DNA of 64,000 nucleotides from Pseudomonas cremoris (GCF_014230465.1 NZ_JAAXCY010000002.1:434001-498000), one strand, 5' to 3'; positions 8,783 to 18,082 are shown, counted from the first letter of the stretch. Notes: generated from the sequence alone by a model not told the origin. Program-made: numbers and translations.

Positions 8783-10174
8783 TCAGTTGAGTACTGCAGC
8801 GCCTACTTTCTGGGCTTTGCGGCGGCTCGATACCATCAAGCCCGCCACCACCACCAACAAGCTCAGGATACCGGTCGCAATGATTTCGACCCGGTGCGCT
8901 TCCTGGAACAGCATGATGGTCAGCGTACCGACGATAAACACCATCACCGCGTACGTCAGACCCGGGAACAGCCACATCTTGAACACGATCTTCTCGCCCG
9001 CCGCCGTGCGCTTCTGGCGCATGCGCAGTTGCGACACCGCGATCACCAGGTACACCAGCAGCGCGATAGCGCCGGAGCTGGCCAGCAGGAATTCGAATAC
9101 CGCCGCAGGTGCCACGTAGTTGGCGAACACCGCCAGGAATGCCGCGCCAGTCGACAGCAGCACTGCCCAGTAAGGCGTACCGCTCTTGTTGGTGCGCTTG
9201 GCCACGGCCGGCGCGTCACCGCGACGACCCAGCGAGAACAGCATGCGCGACGCGGTGTACAGCGCCGAGTTCAGGCAGCTGGTTACGGCAACCAATACCA
9301 CCAGGTCGACGATCAGCTTGGCGTTCGGGATGCCCATGCGCTCCAGCACGGTCTGGTAGGAACCTACGGCCGCCAGGGTCGGATCGTTCCATGGCACCAG
9401 GGATACCACGATGAAGATCGACAGCAGGTAAAACAAACCAATCCGCCAGATCACCGAATTGGTGGCCTTGGTGATTTGCTGGCCTGGGTTTTTCGACTCA
9501 GCGGCAGCGATGGTGACGATCTCGGTGCCCATGAACGAGAACATGGTGGTCAGGATCGCTGCCAAGACCGCGCCCATGCCGTTGGGCATGAAGCCTTGGG
9601 TGTCAAACAGGTGGGAAACGCCGCTGACTTGGCTGGTAGGCAGGAAGCCAAAAATCGCGGCCAGACCGAGGATCACAAAGCCCACGATCGCCACAACCTT
9701 GATCAGTGCAAACCAGAACTCGAACTCGCCGTAGTTCTTCACGCTGAACAGGTTGGTTGCCGTCAGCAGCAAGGTGATGATCAGGGTAAAGGCCCAGATC
9801 GCAATATCAGGGAACCAGGCATGCAGGATGGTTGCGGCTGCGTTGGCTTCCAATGGAATCACCAGCACCCAGAACCACCAGTACAACCAACCAATGGTGA
9901 AACCTGCCCAGTGACCAATCGCGCGGTCGGCGTAGGTGGAAAACGAACCGGTGTCCGGCGACGCCACGGCCATCTCGGCCAGCATGCGCATCACCAGCAC
10001 CACCAGCGTGCCCGCAGCGGCATACGCCAGCAGTACGGCCGGCCCGGCGGCAGCAATCGCGTGGCCGGAGCCAACAAACAGACCGGCACCAATAACGCCG
10101 GCAATCGACAGCATGGTGACGTGACGCGGTTTGAGCCCCTGTTCGAGGTCATTGGAGCTTTGCGTACTACTCAT
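8783..10174 (-). CDS. gabP: APC-family amino acid permease, GABA-permease type
   Basis: 463-residue cytoplasmic-membrane permease with about 12 TM segments. The start GLKPRHVTMLSIAGVIGAGL with GVIGAGLFVGSG is the TM1 substrate-binding break of the AAT/GabP group of the APC superfamily. Later markers are ASPDTGSFSTYADRAIG and SFMGTEIVTIAAAESKNPG. Such permeases import GABA or related amino acids by proton symport, so the gabP name is by resemblance. The start was placed at ATG 10174 (MSSTQSSNDLEQ) instead of further upstream, because the extra N-terminal stretch is not permease-like. It is transcribed alone, and its promoter should lie in the 550-bp gap upstream. Confidence 0.82.
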   Translation of the reverse strand: MSSTQSSNDLEQGLKPRHVTMLSIAGVIGAGLFVGSGHAIAAAGPAVLLAYAAAGTLVVLVMRMLAEMAVASPDTGSFSTYADRAIGHWAGFTIGWLYWWFWVLVIPLEANAAATILHAWFPDIAIWAFTLIITLLLTATNLFSVKNYGEFEFWFALIKVVAIVGFVILGLAAIFGFLPTSQVSGVSHLFDTQGFMPNGMGAVLAAILTTMFSFMGTEIVTIAAAESKNPGQQITKATNSVIWRIGLFYLLSIFIVVSLVPWNDPTLAAVGSYQTVLERMGIPNAKLIVDLVVLVAVTSCLNSALYTASRMLFSLGRRGDAPAVAKRTNKSGTPYWAVLLSTGAAFLAVFANYVAPAAVFEFLLASSGAIALLVYLVIAVSQLRMRQKRTAAGEKIVFKMWLFPGLTYAVMVFIVGTLTIMLFQEAHRVEIIATGILSLLVVVAGLMVSSRRKAQKVGAAVLN

Positions 10175-10728
10175 TGACACACCTTTACGAGGAATTGCGA
10201 AAACGGTCGGCCCAGCCCGGGATCTTTCTCGTGAAAAGAAACCAACAGAGCGTTCTTTATTTTTTACGCAAGATTTGCGCCAAAATGTTACAGACTCCCG
10301 ATTGACGCGGGCTGCAGCGCGATTCAACAGTTCATGCAAGTCATTGAGATTAATGGCATTCCGCTATAGCGTTACCGAGCGACTCACTTTCAGGACGAAT
10401 AAACGCACCAAAAACACACACAAAAAGTGCGTGACGCCCCATATAAGGGCTGATATGCACCGTTTGCCCGATTGACCCTTCCAACACCCGGCCAAAGCTG
10501 GCACCATCGCGCCCTTTTTTACGCGAAGCCTGCGGTTTTCCGGGTTGAAACGGTTGTTTGGTTGTTGATGGCGCGACACGCTGCTGTGCCGATGCGACAC
10601 CCTGCCGCACACCGCCCGTTTACCGCCCGCCGCGCTGTTGGCTGTCATATAAACGCTGTGCTAGCTTGGCGCCTCGCCAGGAAGGCGGCCCAACAGCAGG
10701 ATCGCAACGAACACAATGAGGACCCCAC
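10175..10728. other. Divergent intergenic region between permease and ABC transporter operon
   Basis: 554 bp with no supportable gene; open frames here are short and lack ribosome sites. It must hold the promoters for the leftward permease gene and the rightward ABC transporter operon. GAGGA 6 bases before 10729 is the operon's ribosome site. I could not identify a specific operator. Confidence 0.5.
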
Positions 10729-11502
10729 ATGGCCGAGGCCACGCCCGCGCTTGAAATCCGCAACTTGCATAAACGCTATGGTGAGCTGGAGGTACTCAAA
10801 GGTATCTCGCTGACCGCTCGCGACGGCGATGTGATCTCGATCCTGGGTTCCTCCGGCTCCGGCAAGTCCACCTTCCTGCGCTGCATCAACCTGCTGGAAA
10901 ACCCGCACCAGGGCCAGATCCTGGTGGCCGGCGAAGAACTCAAGCTCAAGGCCGCCAAGAACGGCGAGCTGATGGCCGCCGACGGTAAGCAGATCAATCG
11001 CCTGCGCAGCGAAATCGGTTTTGTGTTTCAAAACTTTAACCTGTGGCCGCACATGAGCATCCTCGACAACATCATCGAGGCCCCTCGTCGTGTGCTCGGC
11101 CAAAGCAAAGCCGAAGCCATAGAAGTGGCCGAAGCCCTGCTGGCCAAGGTCGGCATCGCCGACAAGCGCCACGCCTACCCTGCGCAATTGTCCGGCGGCC
11201 AGCAACAACGTGCTGCCATCGCACGCACCCTGGCAATGCAGCCCAAGGTCATCCTGTTCGATGAGCCCACTTCGGCCCTTGACCCGGAAATGGTTCAGGA
11301 AGTACTTAATGTGATCCGCGCGCTGGCCGAAGAAGGCCGCACCATGCTGCTGGTCACTCATGAAATGGGCTTCGCCCGCCAGGTGTCCAGTGAAGTGGTG
11401 TTCCTGCACCAGGGCCTGGTCGAAGAGCAAGGATCGCCACAGCAGGTGTTTGAAAACCCGCTTTCGGCGCGCTGCAAACAATTCATGTCCAGCAACCGCT
11501 AA
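10729..11502 (+). CDS. Polar amino acid ABC transporter ATP-binding protein (HisP/AotP type)
   Basis: 257-residue ATPase that drives uptake through the paired permeases encoded downstream. The Walker A is [10 protein letters not shown], the Q-loop region [11 protein letters not shown], the signature LSGGQQQR, Walker [14 protein letters not shown], and the switch His is in LLVTHEM. An insertion after Walker A ([20 protein letters not shown]) is typical of the histidine/arginine/lysine subgroup such as HisP. It is first of a four-gene transporter operon (ATPase, binding protein, two permeases). Substrate preference for basic amino acids is inferred from relatives. Confidence 0.92.
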   Translation: MAEATPALEIRNLHKRYGELEVLKGISLTARDGDVISILGSSGSGKSTFLRCINLLENPHQGQILVAGEELKLKAAKNGELMAADGKQINRLRSEIGFVFQNFNLWPHMSILDNIIEAPRRVLGQSKAEAIEVAEALLAKVGIADKRHAYPAQLSGGQQQRAAIARTLAMQPKVILFDEPTSALDPEMVQEVLNVIRALAEEGRTMLLVTHEMGFARQVSSEVVFLHQGLVEEQGSPQQVFENPLSARCKQFMSSNR

Positions 11503-11515
11503 CGGAGCAACATGC

Positions 11516-12268
11516 ATGCAGAACTATAAAAAATTCCTTCTAGCTGCGGCCGTCTCGATGGCGTTCAGCGCCACGGCCATGGCAGAAACCTTGAAAATGG
11601 GGATCGAAGCGGCCTACCCGCCGTTCAACAATAAAGACGCCAGCGGCAACGTCGTCGGCTTCGACAAAGACATCGGCGACGCCCTGTGCGCCAAGATGAA
11701 AGTCGAGAAGTGCGAAGTGTATGTGTCCGACTGGGACGGCATCATCCCGGCCCTGAACGCCAAGAAGTTCGACTTCCTGGTGTCCTCACTGTCCATCACC
11801 GATGAGCGCAAGCAGGCTGTCGATTTCACCGACCCGTACTACTCCAACAAGCTGCAGTTCATCGCACCTAAAGCCACCAAGGACTTCAAGACCGACGCTG
11901 CCTACCTCAAAGGCAAAGTTATCGGTGCCCAGCGCGCAACGTTGGCCGGCACTTACCTGGAAGACAAGCTGCCTGAAACCGAAGCCAAGCTGTATGACAC
12001 CCAGGAAAACGCCTACCTCGACCTGACCTCCGGCCGCCTCGATGGCATGCTGGCCGACAAGTACGTGCAGTACGAATGGCTCAAGAGCAAAGACGGTTCG
12101 GCCTACGAGTTCAAAGGCGACCCGGTTGTAGAAAGCGACAAGATCGGTATCGCCGTACGCAAGGGCGACCCACTGCGCGAGCGCCTGAACAAAGCCCTGG
12201 CAGAGATCAAGGCAGACGGCACCTACAAGAAGATCAACGACAAGTACTTCCCTTTCAGCATCGAATGA
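11516..12268 (+). CDS. Periplasmic basic amino acid-binding protein (LAO/HisJ type)
   Basis: 250-residue solute-binding protein of family 3. The signal peptide is MQNYKKFLLAAAVSMAFSAT-AMA, cleaved before ETLKMGI. The ligand region has AYPPFNNKDASGNVVGFDKD and YVSDWDGIIPAL, followed by LVSSLSITDERKQAVDFTDP, as in LAO/HisJ proteins for lysine, arginine, ornithine and histidine. ATG 11516 was chosen because the ATG at 11512 runs into a stop after five codons; GGAG at 11504-11507 is the ribosome site. A GC-rich hairpin with a T run follows and should favour expression of this protein over the permeases. Confidence 0.93.
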   Translation: MQNYKKFLLAAAVSMAFSATAMAETLKMGIEAAYPPFNNKDASGNVVGFDKDIGDALCAKMKVEKCEVYVSDWDGIIPALNAKKFDFLVSSLSITDERKQAVDFTDPYYSNKLQFIAPKATKDFKTDAAYLKGKVIGAQRATLAGTYLEDKLPETEAKLYDTQENAYLDLTSGRLDGMLADKYVQYEWLKSKDGSAYEFKGDPVVESDKIGIAVRKGDPLRERLNKALAEIKADGTYKKINDKYFPFSIE

Positions 12269-12280
12269 TCTGAACGGTAT

Positions 12281-12315
12281 GCCCGGCGCGCTCACTTGAG
12301 CGCGTCGGCTTTTTG
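12281..12315 (+). terminator. Attenuator-like hairpin between binding protein and permease genes
   Basis: A GC-rich hairpin (CGGCGCGCTC, loop ACTT, GAGCGCGTCGGC, one bulge) followed by TTTTT lies 12 bp after the binding-protein stop and before the first permease start. The position fits a partial terminator that raises binding-protein output relative to the permeases. This role is inferred from comparable operons. Confidence 0.65.
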
Positions 12316-12342
12316 CAATGCCTGCCGCGATATGAAAACACC

Positions 12343-13038
12343 ATGAATTTCGATCTCTACGGATTCGGCCCGGCGCTTGCCGCTGGCGCGCTGATGACCG
12401 TCAAACTGGCGCTCACGGCCCTGTGCCTGGGGCTGGTGCTCGGCCTTGCCGGCGCCTTGGCCAAGACGTCCCCGTACAAGCCGCTGCAATGGCTTGGCGG
12501 TGCTTACTCGACCATCGTCCGCGGCATTCCCGAATTGCTATGGGTGCTGCTGATTTATTTCGGCACGGTCAACCTGATGCGTGCCCTCGGTGAGTTCTTC
12601 GGCAACCCCGACCTTTCCCTCAGCGCCTTTGCCGCCGGGGTGATCGCCCTGGGCCTGTGCTTCGGCGCCTACGCCACGGAAGTATTCCGTGGCGCGATCC
12701 TCGCCATTCCCAAGGGCCACCGCGAAGCCGGTGTGGCGTTGGGGCTGTCGAAGTTTCGGATTTTCACCCGCTTGATCATGCCGCAAATGTGGCGCATCGC
12801 CCTGCCTGGCCTGGGCAACCTGTTCATGATTTTGATGAAGGACACCGCACTGGTATCGGTGATCGGCCTGGAAGAAATCATGCGCCACGCGCAGATCGGC
12901 GTAACGGTCACCAAGCAACCGTTCACCTTCTTCATGGTCGCGGCCTTCATGTACCTGGGCCTTACCGTATTGGCCATGACCGGTATGCACTTCCTGGAAA
13001 AACGCGCCGCCCGCGGCTTTGCAAGGAGCACCCAATGA
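12343..13038 (+). CDS. Polar amino acid ABC transporter permease (HisQ type)
   Basis: 231-residue inner-membrane permease with about five TM segments and the conserved EAA loop facing the ATPase (GHREAGVALGLSKFRIFTRLIMPQ). It belongs to the HisQ/HisM permease family (YSTIVRGIPELLWVLLIYFG is the early conserved segment). ATG 12343 was chosen over TTG 12313 because the amphipathic start MNFDLYGFGPALAAGALMT fits the family. Its stop overlaps the start of the second permease (ATGA). It forms a heterodimer with the next product. Confidence 0.92.
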   Translation: MNFDLYGFGPALAAGALMTVKLALTALCLGLVLGLAGALAKTSPYKPLQWLGGAYSTIVRGIPELLWVLLIYFGTVNLMRALGEFFGNPDLSLSAFAAGVIALGLCFGAYATEVFRGAILAIPKGHREAGVALGLSKFRIFTRLIMPQMWRIALPGLGNLFMILMKDTALVSVIGLEEIMRHAQIGVTVTKQPFTFFMVAAFMYLGLTVLAMTGMHFLEKRAARGFARSTQ

Positions 13039-13766
13039 GCGGCGACTACAGCTGGCTAGCGCATTTCGACCTAGGGCTGAACTGGGCCGTGATCATCAAA
13101 TGGCTGCCCAAACTGGCTCAGGGCGCGACCCTGACCCTGGAGTTGGTAGCGATCGCCGTGATCGCCGGCCTGCTGCTGGCGATTCCGCTAGGCATCGCCC
13201 GCTCCTCGCGCCGCTGGTATGTCAGCGCGCTGCCCTACGCGTACATCTTCTTCTTCCGCGGCACGCCACTGTTGGTGCAGTTGTTCCTGGTCTATTACGG
13301 CCTGGCGCAGTTCGACGCCGTGCGCGAGAGTTTCATGTGGCCGTACCTGCGCGATCCGTTCTGGTGCGCCACCGCCACCATGACCCTGCACACCGCCGCC
13401 TACATCGCCGAGATCCTGCGCGGCGCAATCCAGGCCATCCCGCCGGGTGAGATCGAAGCCGCGCGCGCCCTGGGCATGTCCAAGCCCAAGACGCTGTTCT
13501 ACATCATCCTGCCCCGCGCCTCGCGCATCGGCCTGCCGGCGTACAGCAACGAAGTGATCCTGATGCTCAAGGCCAGCGCCCTGGCCAGTACCGTAACGCT
13601 GCTGGAATTGACCGGCATGGCGCGCACGATCATTGCCCGCACCTACTTGCCGGTGGAGATCTTCTTCGCCGCCGGGCTGTTCTACCTGCTGATGGCCTAC
13701 ATCCTGGTACGCGGCTTCAAATTGCTGGAACGCTGGCTGCGTGTCGATGCATGCCAGGGACGTTAG
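13035..13766 (+). CDS. Polar amino acid ABC transporter permease (HisM type)
   Basis: 243-residue partner permease with about five TM segments. The EAA loop is PPGEIEAARALGMSKPKTLF, and the early segment YIFFFRGTPLLVQLFLVYYG matches HisM. It starts within the stop of the first permease. Its last 20 bp overlap the start of the methyltransferase gene in another frame, so all five genes probably share one transcript. Confidence 0.92.
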   Translation: MSGDYSWLAHFDLGLNWAVIIKWLPKLAQGATLTLELVAIAVIAGLLLAIPLGIARSSRRWYVSALPYAYIFFFRGTPLLVQLFLVYYGLAQFDAVRESFMWPYLRDPFWCATATMTLHTAAYIAEILRGAIQAIPPGEIEAARALGMSKPKTLFYIILPRASRIGLPAYSNEVILMLKASALASTVTLLELTGMARTIIARTYLPVEIFFAAGLFYLLMAYILVRGFKLLERWLRVDACQGR

Positions 13767-14934
13767 AGCACGCTTCGAGGCGCTGGATGCGTTTCTGATC
13801 GAGCACCAAGGGCTGTGGAAACCACGGCCCTTTACTCATCTTCAACTCGCTTGGGAATCCCAACATCCCGAGCTTGCACACTGGTTGCGCCAACGCTCGC
13901 TGGATGACGCCGAAACCAGCCACAACACCCCGCATGACCTGCCGGCGCCCGCGCCTTTCCCACAGCTTGCCGCGCAGGCTCGCCAGCTCAGCGCTGTGGA
14001 TAAGTTACCGACCCAGCCCATTGCGCCCGCCCGCCATCGCCTGAATGTCGATGTACCTGGCCGCAAGTGGCAGCAGATCGAAGCCTTCGGCGCCGCGCTG
14101 CAGTTTGCGCAAACACCCACACACTGGCTGGACTGGTGCGCTGGCAAGGGCCACCTCGGTCGGCGCCTGCTGCAGACCGGGCAACAGCTCACCTGCCTGG
14201 AATATGACCCAGCACTGATCGCCGCAGGCCAAACCTTAAGCGACCACCATGGCCTAGCGGTAACCCACCGTTTGCAAGACGTGATGGGCGATGTGGCGAT
14301 CAGCCCCGAGCACACTCCCGTTGCCCTGCACGCCTGTGGCGACCTGCATGTGCGCCTGCTGCAACTGGCCAGTGCGGCCGGCTGCAAACAACTGGCGTTG
14401 GCGCCCTGCTGCTACAACCGCATCAGCGCAGACGCCTACCAGGCGCTATCCAGCGCAGGCCGCGCCTCAGCCTTGCAACTGTCGGTGGATGACCTGGGCC
14501 TGCCACTGAGTGAAACCGTCACCGCCGGCAACCGGGTGCGCCTGCAACGGGACACTTCCATGGCGCGACGTCTGGGTTTTGACCGACTGCAACGCCAACT
14601 GCGCCAGTGCGATGAGTACCTGCCCACACCGTCCCTGCCCGCCAGCTGGCTGGACAAACCCTATTCTGACTACTGCCGCGAGCTGGCAAGCCTCAAAGGG
14701 TTATCCACAGGTGAACAGGATTGGGTGGCGCTGGAGGCGTACGGCTGGCGTCGCCTAGCCGAAGTAAGGAACCTGGAATTGCTGCGTGGCCTGTTTCGGC
14801 GCCCGCTGGAGTTATGGCTGGTACTGGATCGGGCATTGTTTCTGGCCGAAAGCGGCTACAAGGTCGAGATAGGCAGCTTCTGCGAAGCCGTATTGACGCC
14901 GCGCAACCTGATGGTGCTTGCCGAGCGCGATTAA
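13747..14934 (+). CDS. SAM-dependent methyltransferase (METTL25/RRNAD1-like)
   Basis: About 395 residues with a Rossmann methyltransferase core: motif I WLDWCAGKGHLGRRLL near residue 130, an acidic motif II CLEYDPALIAAG, and VALHACGDLHVRLL with LALAPCCYNRIS, the pattern of the methyltransferase_32 group. The CC-Y and HACGDL motifs are shared with eukaryotic METTL25/RRNAD1 proteins of incompletely known substrate. It overlaps the HisM-type permease gene, so it is expressed with the transporter although no functional link is obvious. GTG 13741 is an alternative start two codons upstream. Confidence 0.75.
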   Translation: MHARDVRARFEALDAFLIEHQGLWKPRPFTHLQLAWESQHPELAHWLRQRSLDDAETSHNTPHDLPAPAPFPQLAAQARQLSAVDKLPTQPIAPARHRLNVDVPGRKWQQIEAFGAALQFAQTPTHWLDWCAGKGHLGRRLLQTGQQLTCLEYDPALIAAGQTLSDHHGLAVTHRLQDVMGDVAISPEHTPVALHACGDLHVRLLQLASAAGCKQLALAPCCYNRISADAYQALSSAGRASALQLSVDDLGLPLSETVTAGNRVRLQRDTSMARRLGFDRLQRQLRQCDEYLPTPSLPASWLDKPYSDYCRELASLKGLSTGEQDWVALEAYGWRRLAEVRNLELLRGLFRRPLELWLVLDRALFLAESGYKVEIGSFCEAVLTPRNLMVLAERD

Positions 14935-15174
14935 GGGGCAAAATTGTCGCAGGGCAGCCTGTGGATAACTCTGTTGATGAATTCTTGACGGGGCCTGTAA
15001 TCATCTACGCTACCGGACCAGAGCCAGGCTGATCATTTTTTGTTCACAAAATAAAACACCCGTAAAACAGGCAGTTGCGAGGTGATGAGAACGGCTCCAC
15101 AAAATGGCCGTTTCGTGACAGGCGCATCCAACCGATTGTGCATAAGCATCTGGCATTAAGCATCTATACGCGCC

Positions 15175-16107
15175 TTACGCGCAGTTTTTCGGCGCCTTCA
15201 ACAACCGGCAAAGGTCGTTGATATCGTCAGTGGCCAAACTCATCACGCGGCTGTCCAACGGGTCAGTGCCAAAGGCCAGGGCTTCGCTGATCGCCATATC
15301 GCGATGCACTTCCAGCGGCGCGCGCTCCAATCGCTGTGTGAACGCCTCGACCATGTCCAGGTTGAAGGCATTGCTGTCATCCAACTGGTTGATCACAAAG
15401 TGCACGCGCGGTGGATACTCACGCTCAAGGTGCGGCGCCAGCATTGCATCCAGTTGGTCCAGGGTCCCCAGTGAGGCAGCGTCGGCCTGGGCGACGACTA
15501 CCACCACATCGGCCACGCTCAGCGCTTGCTGGCTGTACACGTTATTGCCGGCGGGGGTGTCAATGATCAGCGTGTGGCGTTCAGTCAGGCCCAAGGTCGA
15601 AACGCGTTGCGCCAGCCAATTCGAATCACGCTTAAGCCAGCGCTGCAGGTTTTCGCGCTGCTGGGTGTCGGTATCGCCAAAGGGGATCACCTGGCAACCG
15701 GCAAACCCGGCCTGCTGGATCAGTTTCCACTGTGCATTCTGCAAGCTGGTGCGACCAATGCCCGGCAAGCCAGCGCTGACGCCGAAGTGATGGCGCAAGG
15801 CGTTCTGCGGGTCCAGGTCCAATGCCACGACAGTTTCGCCTTGGCGCTGCAAACCGCTGCTCAAGGCAGTGGCCAACGTACTACGACCGACGCCGCCATT
15901 GACCGACACCAACGCCACCACTTTCGGGCGCGGCGTTACGGCATCCACTGGCAGCGTATGTTCATTGGCACTGGGAATTTGTGAAGGAAACGGGGTGCCG
16001 TCATCGACGGGAATGCTGCCAAAAAAGTGCAGCCGTGCATTCAGCCCTTGGGCATCTCGAGTGACGTTCTTACCGAACAGCACCAAAAGCTCATCAGTGA
16101 AGCTCAT
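15175..16107 (-). CDS. BcsQ/YhjQ-like ParA-family ATPase, copy 1
   Basis: 310-residue MinD/ParA-type P-loop protein. The deviant Walker A is VNGGVGRSTLA, in which the family's two lysines are replaced by Asn and Arg. Further markers are LDLDPQNALRHHFG and LIIDTPAGNNVYSQQAL, the pattern of cellulose-operon YhjQ/BcsQ (WssA/WssJ-like) proteins, which help place cellulose synthase at a cell pole. No bcs/wss gene is in this window, so cellulose involvement is unproven. The start ATG 16107 has GGGAG upstream; a longer frame to 16155 adds only Val-Trp-rich sequence. It lies downstream of a paralogue, about 210 bp away on the same strand. Confidence 0.72.
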   Translation of the reverse strand: MSFTDELLVLFGKNVTRDAQGLNARLHFFGSIPVDDGTPFPSQIPSANEHTLPVDAVTPRPKVVALVSVNGGVGRSTLATALSSGLQRQGETVVALDLDPQNALRHHFGVSAGLPGIGRTSLQNAQWKLIQQAGFAGCQVIPFGDTDTQQRENLQRWLKRDSNWLAQRVSTLGLTERHTLIIDTPAGNNVYSQQALSVADVVVVVAQADAASLGTLDQLDAMLAPHLEREYPPRVHFVINQLDDSNAFNLDMVEAFTQRLERAPLEVHRDMAISEALAFGTDPLDSRVMSLATDDINDLCRLLKAPKNCA

Positions 16108-16315
16108 TACCCAAACTCCCACACGACGCGGCTTAAAGACGTGAAGGGTCGGCAAGGAGAAGGCTTACCGCAGGTCTTTTTGTAGGCGTCTCTGTGGAAG
16201 CATTCTGTGACAATGCAGGCAATGTGTCATTATTTTGATGATATTACTGTACATTTTTTAGACAAGCGGCGAGTCGTCAATTTAATGACCAAAAAACCCT
16301 CAGCCATAGGTATTT

Positions 16316-17266
16316 TTAATCAATTCGCCGAAGCAGCGTGCGGCACAACGCATTGATGTCCTGGCAACCGATGCTATTGATGGCAGGGTCAAGCGGATCG
16401 CGACCGTAGGCTTGGGCTTCATTGAACGACGGATCGCGGCGGATCGTGCCCAATAACGCATCGCCCAGGCGCAACTTGAACACCTCAACCATGTCCTGGC
16501 TGAAGTAATGGGCTTCGTCCAACTGGTTGATCACATAAAACCGATGGGGCGATTTGGCGTGCATCAGGTACGGCGAAAGGAAACTATCGGCCTGAGCCAA
16601 GCTACGAAACGACGCGACGTCGGGCTGTACCAATACCAAGACAACATCGGCGACTGACATCGCTTGGCCCAGGAACACGCTGTCGCCCGCAGGCACGTCG
16701 ATGACCACCGTATCCTGGCCATTAAGCCCGAGCCCCGACAAACGCTTGGCCAGAAACTCACCATCCTGGCCCAGCCAGCGGTTCAGGCTTTGCCGTTGCA
16801 CGGAGTCGGTTTTGCCAAACGCGACCAGGCGACAACCCGCAAAACCTCGAACAGGTAGCGCCGCCCACGCTTGATGAAGCAGGCTCGTCGTCCCGATCCC
16901 GGGCACGTCGGCGGCCTGGCACGCGTGATGGCGCAGCGCATTTTGCGGGTCCAGCTCCAGGGCAAGCGCAGGGTGCCCCTGGCGCTGCAGGCTACTGGCA
17001 ATCGCCGCCGTCAGCGTGGTACGCCCCACGCCGCCTTTAGCCGACACCACCACCACAACCCTGGGCGCAGATTGATCCGAGTACACCTGCCCATGGGGCC
17101 CCTCTACCAATTCAGGCGGATGCAAAAGGCCCGTTGCGCCCAGCTTTAAATCGTCGAGCAAACGCTGCAGGGGAGGCGACGTCGGCTCGCCCAGACCCGA
17201 CGGATCAACAGGAGGGTTGGCAGCCAGCGCGTTGTATAACTTTGAAATGTCATGCTCACGATTCAA
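16316..17266 (-). CDS. BcsQ/YhjQ-like ParA-family ATPase, copy 2 (TTG start)
   Basis: 316-residue paralogue of the neighbouring ATPase. Walker A is SAKGGVGRTTLT (signature Lys kept, P-loop Lys replaced by Arg), followed by LELDPQNALRHHACQ and VVIDVPAGDSVFLGQAM. The start is TTG 17266, because AAGGAGGG ends 7 bases before it, one of the strongest ribosome sites in the window, and the product then begins NREHDISKLYNALAANPP. DISKLY-type N termini occur in pseudomonad cellulose-operon proteins, which supports the BcsQ link. A non-conserved extension to ATG 17308 was rejected. Function in polar placement of a secretion or polysaccharide machine is inferred. Confidence 0.72.
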   Translation of the reverse strand: MNREHDISKLYNALAANPPVDPSGLGEPTSPPLQRLLDDLKLGATGLLHPPELVEGPHGQVYSDQSAPRVVVVVSAKGGVGRTTLTAAIASSLQRQGHPALALELDPQNALRHHACQAADVPGIGTTSLLHQAWAALPVRGFAGCRLVAFGKTDSVQRQSLNRWLGQDGEFLAKRLSGLGLNGQDTVVIDVPAGDSVFLGQAMSVADVVLVLVQPDVASFRSLAQADSFLSPYLMHAKSPHRFYVINQLDEAHYFSQDMVEVFKLRLGDALLGTIRRDPSFNEAQAYGRDPLDPAINSIGCQDINALCRTLLRRID

Positions 17267-17607
17267 TGCCTGCCCTCCTTTCAATCGACGGGAAAATAAG
17301 ACGCGCATTGTGTGATATCAGATTGGCAGTGTCAGTATTTTGATGATTTACGATAATTAGTTTCAGATGAACGGCATTTCGTCATTTTTATGGCTTATTA
17401 CTTTATTCAAACAAATCAAACAGTTAACTAAACTTAACGACCAATCCATTCCATTTTCGCCGAACTCACCCCACTTCGTATCTGCATGTAGCCGCATTGC
17501 AGACACAAACAATACGAAACAAAACCCACCACCCCACGACACAGACCAGATACCTCCCAAGCGCTCAATAGCCCCACACCCACTATTGATCCCAAGAGGA
17601 CATCGCC
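17267..17607. other. AT-rich intergenic region
   Basis: About 340 bp between divergent genes, clearly AT-richer than its surroundings. It should contain promoters for the leftward ATPase gene and the rightward DUF2790 gene. No gene or clear operator was identified. Confidence 0.45.
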
Positions 17608-17835
17608 ATGAACCCCAACAACTGGAACATCTTCATCGCCTCCAGCCTTCTGGCCCTCACCTTCAACGCCCAAGCCAGCGCGAAGCCGGATATCCAAAGC
17701 GTACTGTCGACAGTCGAAGACAGCAGCACCGCCTGCGGCGTGGTGAACGCACACATGACCTACCTGGATTCCCATGGGCAAAAGCAGGTGCTGGACTACA
17801 GTAAATTCGCCAGCAACTGCGCAGACGGCAGCTAA
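17608..17835 (+). CDS. Small secreted DUF2790 protein
   Basis: 75 residues. A signal peptide (MNPNNWNIFIASSLLALTFN, cleaved about AQASA) precedes a short domain with CGVVNAHMTYLDSHGQKQVL and a second Cys in FASNC. This is the DUF2790 pattern, a Pseudomonas family of small periplasmic proteins of unknown function that often occur in several copies and respond to metals or stress. The two cysteines could form a disulfide. GAGGA lies 7 bases before the ATG. It is monocistronic. Confidence 0.8.
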   Translation: MNPNNWNIFIASSLLALTFNAQASAKPDIQSVLSTVEDSSTACGVVNAHMTYLDSHGQKQVLDYSKFASNCADGS

Positions 17836-17958
17836 TGAAAACGGCCACTTTTCAGGCGAAAACCCAAGTGCCGTGAAAAAACCTGTCATTTCGCAAAAAT
17901 AGTCAGAATTCAGGGGTTTACAGAACCTCGCCAATCGCTATAATCGTCGCCCTAACAC

Positions 17959-18037
<79 letters not shown>

Positions 18038-18042
18038 AAAAC

Positions 18043-18069
18043 AAAGGCTCGCAGCAATGCGGGCCTTTT
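18043..18069 (+). terminator. Phage-borne terminator for tRNA-Thr
   Basis: AAAGGCTCGC, loop AGCAA, TGCGGGCCTTTT. It lies just inside the prophage and resembles in position and sequence the host terminator now displaced to 50736-50767. The element therefore brings its own terminator for the interrupted tRNA unit. Confidence 0.8.
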
Positions 18070-18082
18070 GTTTGTCTGCAAT

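Noticed and set aside
8894..10177. 427-codon frame opposite the permease gene
   Set aside because: His/Gln/Arg-rich shadow of a membrane protein gene read on the other strand.
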